Below, piece after piece: positions 1 to 5,008 of a stretch of DNA of 6,358 nucleotides. Source of the DNA: Spirochaetales bacterium. GTDB taxonomy: Bacteria; Spirochaetota; Spirochaetia; DSM-27196; PWMO01. Every line of letters begins with the position of its first letter. Positions within the stretch are counted from its first letter, which is position 1. Location of the stretch: the NCBI GenBank assembly GCA_007130025.1, contig SLTF01000028.1, positions 1-6,358 on the forward strand. The letters are read 5' to 3'. Under the pieces are notes generated by a model that saw nothing but the letters and a program-made list of their open reading frames with translations, was not told where the DNA came from and made no database searches. Both the position numbers and the translations under genes were made by a program.

Positions 1-701
1 ATGACCCAAGCGATCCGGGTATATCGTCGAGCACGGCCCATCCGGTGCAAAGGGTGAACTGGTATCATGCGATCGCCTTCGCGAACAAGCTGAGTCTGAA
101 CGAAGGCTTGACTCCGGTCTACAGCGTCACCGGGGTGGACTTCGGCACGCTGGCGTTCGGGGACATCCCCACCGGTTCCAACGCCGACTGGAACGGCGCG
201 ACCGCCAACTGGGACGCCAATGGGTATCGGTTGCCGACCGAGGCAGAATGGATGTGGGCAGCGATGGGCGCCCCGGCCGACGGCCGCGACGGCGGGGTCA
301 GCATCACAGGCTACCAGAAAGCGTTCTCCGGCAGCACCGGCAGTAACGACGTCAACGACTTCGCCGTCTACTTCCTGAACTCCGGCCCCGGCGATGCCGC
401 GGAGAACCCGCGAACAGCCCGTGCCGTGGGGAGCAAGCAGCCGAATGAACTCGGACTCTACGACATGGCCGGGAACGTCAACGAATGGGTGTGGGAATGG
501 GCCGAACTGGACGGCGGCGCCCTGGTTCCGCTGAGCGGGGAGCTCACCGATCCGCGTGGGCCGGCTTCGGGCACGTTCCGGTTCACTCGCGGCGGCAGCT
601 ATAACGCCGCCGCTCACCTGCTTGAAGTGGCCGAACGGGAGCTCTATGACGATCCGCACCAGCAGCGCACAACCGTGGGGTTGCGGCTGGTCAGACTCTG
701 A
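1..701 (+). CDS. SUMF1/FGE-sulfatase-fold protein, 5' end outside the window, probably non-catalytic
   Basis: The reading frame is open from the left edge (first full codon at 3) to TGA at 699-701, giving 232 visible codons. A GTG at 45 could be taken as a start, but family-like sequence (HPVQRVNWYHAIAFANKLS) already begins upstream of it, so the gene is cut by the window edge. Seen in order: the N-terminal VNWYHAIAFAN block, the GYRLPTEAEWMWAA block near 222-263, NELGLYDMAGNVNEW near 445-488, RGGSYN near 588-605, and a GLRLVRL ending, which is the normal end of the fold. True formylglycine-generating enzymes need a cysteine pair just after the RGGS(Y/W) block. Here that stretch reads NAAAHLLEVAERE, and the visible protein contains no cysteine. 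Catalytic activity on sulfatases is therefore unlikely; a binding, surface or structural role is inferred. Spirochaete genomes often hold many such proteins. No signal peptide can be judged. The family call is firm; the role is unknown. Confidence 0.9.
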   Translation, partial: DPSDPGISSSTAHPVQRVNWYHAIAFANKLSLNEGLTPVYSVTGVDFGTLAFGDIPTGSNADWNGATANWDANGYRLPTEAEWMWAAMGAPADGRDGGVSITGYQKAFSGSTGSNDVNDFAVYFLNSGPGDAAENPRTARAVGSKQPNELGLYDMAGNVNEWVWEWAELDGGALVPLSGELTDPRGPASGTFRFTRGGSYNAAAHLLEVAERELYDDPHQQRTTVGLRLVRL

Positions 702-757
702 GGTGTCGGTTGCCCTGATCGTCCGGGGTTGGGCGTCGACTGAGTCAATCCTGACGT

Positions 758-805
758 GCGTTGGTGTCCGACGCGCTTCAGTGCACGGTGGTGGAGCACC
801 AACGC
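758..805. repeat. 9-bp inverted repeat in a convergent intergenic gap, possible bidirectional terminator
   Basis: GCGTTGGTG at 758-766 is repeated as its exact reverse complement CACCAACGC at 797-805. Past a one-base bulge (G796) the stem can continue with TCC (767-769) against GGA (793-795). It lies in the 114-bp gap between the 3' ends of two convergent genes, where a shared terminator is expected. No T-run follows the hairpin on either strand, so intrinsic termination is not proven. The rest of 702-815 shows no gene. An integron attC site was considered and rejected because the order of the arms is wrong. Confidence 0.4.
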
Positions 806-815
806 GCTCCAACGA

Positions 816-1328
816 TCACGGAGACATCAGGTCAGTTCGTCCTCGCAGGTCCAACTTGAAGTAGATGCTGCTGATGCAATTTCTGACGGTCTGTTCGGCG
901 AGGTGCAACGTTTCGGCAATTTCTTGGTTGGAGTGACCTGCCGCAAGCATGGTCAGGACCGCTTGTTCTCGTTGACTCAGCTGGGAGAGGTCGAAGCGGC
1001 GTTCCAGTTGTGTTTGTTCGTCGTGGCGTGCTCTGTTGAGTAATCGTGCTGCCACCGAGGGGTCGATTGACACGAAACCGTCGTAGGCAGCTCGGATCGC
1101 CGAGGTCAGGCGATCGGGCCGCGCGCCTTTGAGCAGGTATCCGATTGCGCCGGTGCCGAGTGACTGGTGGACGTACGCTTCCTCATCGAAGGTGGTGAGC
1201 ATGACAATCCGGATGGTGGGCAATTTCTTGTTGATCGCATCGGCCGCGGCGAGTCCGTCCAAATTCGGAATGCCGATATCCATTAACGTGACATCCGGGG
1301 TGGTCCGGTGCGCGAGGCTGATCGCCGT
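816..1328 (-). pseudogene. NarL/LuxR-family response regulator missing the start of its receiver domain
   Basis: The minus-strand frame is open from 1328 down to TGA at 818-816 and is closed upstream by an in-frame TGA at 1331-1329. The first readable residues are TAISLAHRTTPDVTLMD, then IGIPNLDG. This enters the receiver domain just before the phospho-acceptor Asp of LMD. Downstream it keeps the MLTTF switch Thr, the GYLLK lysine and a full LuxR-type helix-turn-helix (LSQREQAVLTMLAAG, IAETLHLAEQTVRN, SSIYFKLDL). Missing are roughly the first 45 residues, including the acidic pair (usually DD) that holds the metal ion. The only in-frame ATG (1283-1281) is the Met of LMD and would give 155 residues with half a receiver. 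A different minus frame at 1374-1318 reads LREAVNQPAGFALDVNGDQ, which weakly resembles the missing receiver segment and may be a frameshifted remnant. No partner kinase adjoins it on this strand. It is a clear paralogue of the intact regulator at 2796. Decay is the likeliest reading; expression of a free DNA-binding half cannot be excluded. Confidence 0.82.
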
Positions 1329-1365
1329 TCACGTCCAGGGCGAATCCGGCAGGCTGATTCACGGC

Positions 1366-1381
1366 TTCCCGGAGCCGGGAA
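1366..1381. repeat. Perfect palindromic inverted repeat upstream of the regulator remnant
   Basis: TTCCCGG at 1366-1372 is followed by AG and then CCGGGAA at 1375-1381, two perfect 7-bp arms. Next to it, the 8-mer AGGCTGAT occurs twice in direct orientation (1315-1322 and 1351-1358). The element lies in the 172-bp gap 1329-1500, between the broken 5' end of the minus-strand regulator and the plus-strand kinase. It could be part of a dispersed intergenic repeat, an operator, or chance in GC-rich DNA. The rest of the gap shows no gene and no strong promoter. A weak -10-like GATAAC lies at 1471-1476. Confidence 0.4.
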
Positions 1382-1500
1382 TGCGGTAAGCGTCCGCGCG
1401 TCTGGAGTGGTGGTTCACAGATAACCTCGGTATTCGCGCGAGCGCTTCGACGTTCGCTTCATGGCTGGCGGATAACGCAACTTCACGGTATCGTGGTGTT

Positions 1501-2826
1501 GTGACTGTGCCACGGGTTCTTGAAGCGCTTCGTGCTGTGGGTGACCATACTCGTGCCCGAACGCCTGCGGAAGCGAAAGCGACACTGATTCTGCGCCTCG
1601 GAATCTCAGCCGTTGGTCACGTGGCCAGCTGGCTGGCGGTTACGTCGGCGTGGCGATACGGAGGTCTGCCGGATCGCTGGTATGTACAGTCGTCAGTGAT
1701 GCTGATCGTTGTATTCGTCATGGCGGCTGCGATGCTGTTCGTTCGACACGCAACAATTAACTTCGTGCTGATTACCGTGCGTGTCGCCATTACCGCTCTC
1801 CTTGGGTTACCTGTCTTTATGAGGACGAACGTCCAGATCCCTCTGGTTGCATCGCTCGCGGTGGATATTGGAGCCACGCTCCCGGTTCCGCTGGCGCTCG
1901 TCGCTTCAGGTGTGGGATTCGTCCTGGTCCGGTTGACTCACGGTGAGTTCACCGCTTGGGGGAAGGTAGTACCGGCGAGTAACGACGAGTCAGTCGCTCT
2001 ATTGTCGTTTGTTGCCGGACTCACGTTGTTGGTCGGGGTGCTTGTTCGGTGGCAGGAAAAGTCTTCTATCCAGCGAATCAACTCTCTGGCGACCGAGGCA
2101 AAAACGACGGCGGAACTCTCAAAGGTCAACCTGAGACTGCAGGAGTACACCGCCGAGGTAGAACGCCTCGGCATCATGAGCGAACGCAAGCGTCTGTCGC
2201 GAGAGCTTCACGATTCCGTAGGTTACGTTCTGATGAATCACATAACCTTGATGGAGGTAGCCACCCGGTTGGCCTTCCAGCTCGATACACGACGCATGAG
2301 CCCCAAGGAACAGGCCGCGATCGGTGAGCTGACCGACGTGTTGCATCAGTCGCTGTTCCAGGCGAAGGATGGCCTCGGAGAAGTTCGGTCCACTTTGCAT
2401 TCGTTGCGCGATGACGGACAGTTCTCCCGAATCACCGGCATCACCGGTGTTCGTAAACTGATCGGGGCATTTCGCAATACGCCGGTCGAGGTTTCGCTGC
2501 AGCTGAGCAACGTTCATACCCACCGGTTCTCCGACGAAGTGGACTACATTCTGTATCGAAGCGTACAGGAAGGAATCACCAACGCGCTTCGTCATGGAAA
2601 TGCGACCAGGATCGAAATTCTCATCTGGCAGGGAGACCAGCAGATTGCGGTGAGCATCATCGACAACGGAGCGGGAGCGAAAGAGGTGATCAAAGGCATC
2701 GGTTTGACGGGGATTTCGGAGCGTCTCGACAAGATTGGCGGAGAGTTGAGTGCGCAGAGTTCAATACTGGGATTTGAATTGCGAGTGAGGATTCCATGGT
2801 CAACACAGAAGACGATAACCGAGTGA
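1501..2826 (+). CDS. Membrane sensor histidine kinase, HisKA_3 (NarX/DesK-like) class
   Basis: This 441-residue protein senses an unknown signal at the membrane and should phosphorylate the regulator encoded just downstream. Residues ~1-25 are cytosolic. About five or six hydrophobic segments follow (roughly 27-51, 62-82, 86-107, 112-145 as one or two spans, and 164-183), with no large periplasmic loop, so the sensor is the membrane bundle itself. A coiled-coil-like linker (~185-226) leads to the HisKA_3 H-box ERKRLSRELHDSVG, with the phospho-acceptor His237. The HATPase_c domain shows the N-box QEGITNALRHGNA (Asn361), the G1 box DNGAG (388-392) and the G2 box GIGLTG (399-404). The start is the first GTG after an in-frame stop at 1387-1389. 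No clear Shine-Dalgarno precedes it, and a second GTG at 1507 is possible. The gene's end overlaps the regulator gene by 31 bp, so the two are translationally coupled. The ligand cannot be told from sequence. Confidence 0.93.
   Translation: MTVPRVLEALRAVGDHTRARTPAEAKATLILRLGISAVGHVASWLAVTSAWRYGGLPDRWYVQSSVMLIVVFVMAAAMLFVRHATINFVLITVRVAITALLGLPVFMRTNVQIPLVASLAVDIGATLPVPLALVASGVGFVLVRLTHGEFTAWGKVVPASNDESVALLSFVAGLTLLVGVLVRWQEKSSIQRINSLATEAKTTAELSKVNLRLQEYTAEVERLGIMSERKRLSRELHDSVGYVLMNHITLMEVATRLAFQLDTRRMSPKEQAAIGELTDVLHQSLFQAKDGLGEVRSTLHSLRDDGQFSRITGITGVRKLIGAFRNTPVEVSLQLSNVHTHRFSDEVDYILYRSVQEGITNALRHGNATRIEILIWQGDQQIAVSIIDNGAGAKEVIKGIGLTGISERLDKIGGELSAQSSILGFELRVRIPWSTQKTITE
2785..2790 (+). 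promoter_or_regulatory. Ribosome binding site of the response regulator, inside the kinase gene
   Basis: GTGAGG lies five bases before the ATG at 2796 and supports that start. The competing in-frame GTG at 2823, whose GTGA overlaps the kinase stop codon, has only a weak GAAG-like match upstream. It would remove the nine extra residues MVNTEDDNR that precede the conserved ISVVIADDQ. Confidence 0.6.
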
Positions 2827-3476
2827 TTTCTGTGGTCATCGCTGATGACCAGGTGCTGTTCTCGCAGGGGCTTCGCCGAATCATCGAAATCAGCGCGCCC
2901 GACATCCGGGTCGTAGGAATCGTTGCCGACGGGCGAGAGGTGCTTCCCGAGGTGATTCGCACCGCACCGGACGTGGTATTGATGGATGTCCGGATGCCGG
3001 GCATCGACGGGGTGGAAGCGACGCGGCAGTTGCACGAAGCGCATCCGCTGATCCGGATCATCATGCTTACCACCTTTGATAACGACGAATACGTGAAACA
3101 GGCGGTTGAGTACGGTGCCGCGGGGTATCTATTGAAGGACATCCCACCGGAAGAGCTGTTCGATGCAATCCGGGCGGTTCATTCCCATGCGATTATCCTG
3201 TCTCCGGCGGTCGCACGCCGATTGTCGGGTTCATTGACGAAACAGCTACCCGATTCGGACGCATCATCCAGAACGGAAGGCGTCACGACGGCGCTGACCG
3301 ATCGCGAGGCAGAGGTGCTCGAGCTCGTCATGCAGGAGTTTGACAATCGGTCGATTGCCGAAAGGATGAACCTGTCGGAGCGTACGGTGAGGAACTACGT
3401 CTCATCGATTTACTCGAAGTTGCACGTCGGCAACCGATTCGAACTGTTACGGACCCTTCGTTCTCCCAAACGCTAG
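2796..3476 (+). CDS. Response regulator, NarL/FixJ family (receiver plus LuxR-type HTH)
   Basis: This 226-residue cytosolic transcription factor is presumably the output of the kinase encoded immediately upstream. The receiver domain (~10-130) has every key residue: the acidic pair Asp17-Asp18 (VIADDQ), phospho-acceptor Asp64 (VVLMDVRMPG), switch Thr92 (IIMLTTF) and Lys114 (GYLLKD). A linker of about 25 residues precedes a LuxR-type helix-turn-helix (~166-221: LTDREAEVLELV, SIAERMNLSERTVRNYVSSIYSKL). Length and order are normal for the family. The ATG at 2796 is chosen because a GTGAGG ribosome binding site sits five bases upstream; a GTG at 2823 with a 4-bp overlap is the alternative. The usual glycine before the HTH Asn is replaced (QEFDNRSIAERM), a modest deviation unlikely to destroy the fold. 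Phosphorylation should cause dimerisation and DNA binding. Candidate targets are its own operon and the binding-protein gene 122 bp downstream, but this is inference. No T-rich terminator follows. Confidence 0.94.
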   Translation: MVNTEDDNRVISVVIADDQVLFSQGLRRIIEISAPDIRVVGIVADGREVLPEVIRTAPDVVLMDVRMPGIDGVEATRQLHEAHPLIRIIMLTTFDNDEYVKQAVEYGAAGYLLKDIPPEELFDAIRAVHSHAIILSPAVARRLSGSLTKQLPDSDASSRTEGVTTALTDREAEVLELVMQEFDNRSIAERMNLSERTVRNYVSSIYSKLHVGNRFELLRTLRSPKR

Positions 3477-3506
3477 GACAATTGTCACCAACGGAATCCA
3501 CGTGAC

Positions 3507-3556
3507 TCGGTACTTCTGTCTCTTGCGCGGGGCGGTGAGCGGGCTTAGAGTACCGA
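3507..3556. repeat. 8-bp inverted repeat spanning the binding-protein promoter region
   Basis: TCGGTACT at 3507-3514 is matched by its exact reverse complement AGTACCGA at 3549-3556, with 34 bases between. The right arm overlaps the proposed -10 element at 3546-3551. It may act as an operator with two half-sites, as a long-loop RNA hairpin ending the upstream regulator transcript, or it may be chance. No T-run follows, which argues against a classic intrinsic terminator. Confidence 0.4.
3523..3551 (+). promoter_or_regulatory. Candidate sigma70-type promoter for the solute-binding protein gene
   Basis: TTGCGC (3523-3528) and TAGAGT (3546-3551) are separated by exactly 17 bases. The boxes match consensus at about three and four of six positions. 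Transcription would start near 3558 and leave a leader of about 40 bases before the ATG at 3599. The match is weak, and read-through from the two-component operon is an alternative. Confidence 0.28.
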
Positions 3557-3586
3557 AGCATCCCGCAAAGGGGTGCAAACGTGTTC

Positions 3587-3593
3587 AAGGAGG
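3587..3593 (+). promoter_or_regulatory. Strong ribosome binding site that fixes the start of the binding protein
   Basis: AAGGAGG is a full Shine-Dalgarno match, five bases (ACAAC) before the ATG at 3599. A GTG at 3581 is in frame and would add six residues, but it lies upstream of this site and would place extra charged residues in front of the signal peptide, so it is rejected as the start. Confidence 0.85.
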
Positions 3594-3598
3594 ACAAC

Positions 3599-4912
3599 AT
3601 GAACAGTAGAAAATCCGCATCGGTTTTATCCGTGCTCCTGGTTTTGATCTTCGTGACGCTTTTCGCGCACGCGGCGTTCGCGGCGGGTACCCCGGAGACC
3701 GCGGCCAGGACTCGCTCGATCACCTACCTCACCCACCCGGTGTTGTTCGCCGCGATGGGTGGTGAAGCGGCCATCAGCGCCTTTACCGCCCGAACCGGTA
3801 TCGAGGTTGAGGTTATCACGATGCCGATACCGCAGATCCGGGAAAAGATCATGGCCGAGTTCATCGCGGGTACCAGCACGTTCGACGTCATCAACATGAA
3901 CGACGCGATCTTCAATACCGACGTCACACCGAACCTGGAGCCCCTCGATCGGTATCTGGCGAGCAGTCCGCCGGTAGATTACTCGGACGTGATTCCCGGC
4001 GTGGTAGACATGTTCCGCGTAGGTGATTCGCTCTACGCGATGCCAAACCGCGTCGGCACCGGTGTGGTCTACTACCGAACGGATCTGTTCGAAGAGTACG
4101 GAATCGCGATACCACGCACCCACGCGGAACTCCTCGAGGCCGCTCGCCGGCTGACGCTGGATCTGGACGGCGATGGCGTGACCGACATCTACGGCATGGG
4201 AATCAAGGCGGGCGACACGCAGACACTTGGAAGCGACTTCATCCGGTATTTCTTCAGCTTTGGTGGCGACCTGATGAACGACGACCTTACCGAGATTCGC
4301 TTCAATCGCGATGCGGGTGTCCAGACGCTCGATCTGTACCGGACGCTGGTTCGCGAAGGGCTCGTTGATCAGGAGTACACGACCTGGCTCGCGGACGACC
4401 TGGTTGTCGCACAGCAGCAGGGGCGGGTGGCGATGGCGCTCCATTTCTCTCCCAGTTATGGGAGACTCAACAATCCCGATGTGTCCACGATCGCAGGAAA
4501 CGTCTCCGCCTTTCCCGTTCCCACCGCACCGGGAGTCCCGATTGGACGGACCTGGAGCTCAGCGTGGGGCCTTGCCCTCAACCGCAACAGCCGCAATAAA
4601 GACGCCGGTTGGGAGCTGATTCGCGAGTTCCTGAGTCCGGAGACGCAGCTTCGGTCGGGACTTGAGTTCAACAATGGGCCGGTTCGCGCATCCGTCTACC
4701 AGAACCCCCGGTTCATCAACTTCCTGAGTGAGGATGTTGCCGGCGCGTGGCTCAAAGGTCTTGAGAATGGCGTCGGTTTGCCTCCCCACCCGCAGTGGGC
4801 CGAGATGGAGGACGCCTTGTCGCGGGCGGTATTCCAGGTTGTCGGCGGCAGCGCGTCTGCTCGCGATGCGCTGAATCGCGCCGCCCAGGAAGTCGAGCGA
4901 ATCCTGCGCTGA
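3599..4912 (+). CDS. Secreted ABC transporter solute-binding protein, family 1 (sugar-type)
   Basis: This is a 437-residue periplasmic binding protein that would capture a solute, probably a sugar or oligosaccharide, and deliver it to an ABC permease. The N-terminus is a clear signal peptide: MNSRK, a hydrophobic core (~7-23), then HAAFA with likely signal peptidase I cleavage after Ala28. There is no lipobox cysteine and no cysteine anywhere, so it should be soluble in the periplasm and not a lipoprotein. The body follows the SBP_bac_1 plan: ITYLTHPVLF near the mature start, a FDVINMNDAI segment, LYAMPNRVGTGVVYYRTDLF and the IPRTHAELLEAARRLT block. DLDGDGVTD (188-196) is a calcium-loop-like motif often seen in such proteins. 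The C-terminal lobe contains GLALNRNSRNKDAGWELIREF. Length is normal. The ligand cannot be assigned. Unusually, the next gene is a flavoprotein and not a permease. A strong hairpin follows the stop codon, a common arrangement that raises binding-protein levels over downstream genes. Confidence 0.93.
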   Translation: MNSRKSASVLSVLLVLIFVTLFAHAAFAAGTPETAARTRSITYLTHPVLFAAMGGEAAISAFTARTGIEVEVITMPIPQIREKIMAEFIAGTSTFDVINMNDAIFNTDVTPNLEPLDRYLASSPPVDYSDVIPGVVDMFRVGDSLYAMPNRVGTGVVYYRTDLFEEYGIAIPRTHAELLEAARRLTLDLDGDGVTDIYGMGIKAGDTQTLGSDFIRYFFSFGGDLMNDDLTEIRFNRDAGVQTLDLYRTLVREGLVDQEYTTWLADDLVVAQQQGRVAMALHFSPSYGRLNNPDVSTIAGNVSAFPVPTAPGVPIGRTWSSAWGLALNRNSRNKDAGWELIREFLSPETQLRSGLEFNNGPVRASVYQNPRFINFLSEDVAGAWLKGLENGVGLPPHPQWAEMEDALSRAVFQVVGGSASARDALNRAAQEVERILR

Positions 4913-4929
4913 TCGAACTCGAAAGCGAA

Positions 4930-4955
4930 GGGGGCTCAATGCGGATTGAGCCCCC
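4930..4955 (+). terminator. Strong hairpin after the binding-protein gene, attenuator or mRNA-stabilising type
   Basis: GGGGGCTCAAT (4930-4940), loop GCGG, then ATTGAGCCCCC (4945-4955) form a perfect 11-bp stem 17 bases past the stop codon. The next bases are TGGCGAAATCAC, with no U-tract, so it is not a classic intrinsic terminator. It probably protects the upstream mRNA end or causes partial termination, giving more binding protein than downstream product. Both functions are inferred from structure and position. Confidence 0.75.
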
Positions 4956-5008
4956 TGGCGAAATCACTGAGACAAAATTAATCAGGCGTGAGAAGGAAGA
5001 CGTGAACG

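Noticed and set aside
45..47. GTG at 45 as the true start of the FGE-fold gene
   Set aside because: Family-like sequence (HPVQ-VNWYHA) spans this codon and the frame is open to the window edge, so the gene is truncated by the window.
758..805. Integron attC site
   Set aside because: attC sites read RYYYAAC then GTTRRRY. Here the order is GTTGGTG then CACCAAC, the core does not fit RRRY, and no integrase gene is seen.
3581..3598. GTG at 3581 as start of the solute-binding protein
   Set aside because: The full Shine-Dalgarno at 3587-3593 lies inside that extension and is ideally spaced for the ATG at 3599, which begins a normal signal peptide.
3477..3598. Riboswitch or small RNA in the gap before the binding protein
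   Set aside because: Only a simple inverted repeat and a ribosome binding site are visible; I recognise no riboswitch core.
4186..4188. EF-hand or dockerin domain in the binding protein, from the DLDGDGVTD motif at residues 188-196
   Set aside because: It is a single loop motif without a paired repeat or flanking EF helices; such loops are common inside family-1 binding proteins.
3626..4444. 272-codon minus-strand open frame
   Set aside because: It is antisense to the solute-binding protein, rich in Arg, His and Val as expected for a shadow frame in GC-rich DNA, and has no recognisable motif.
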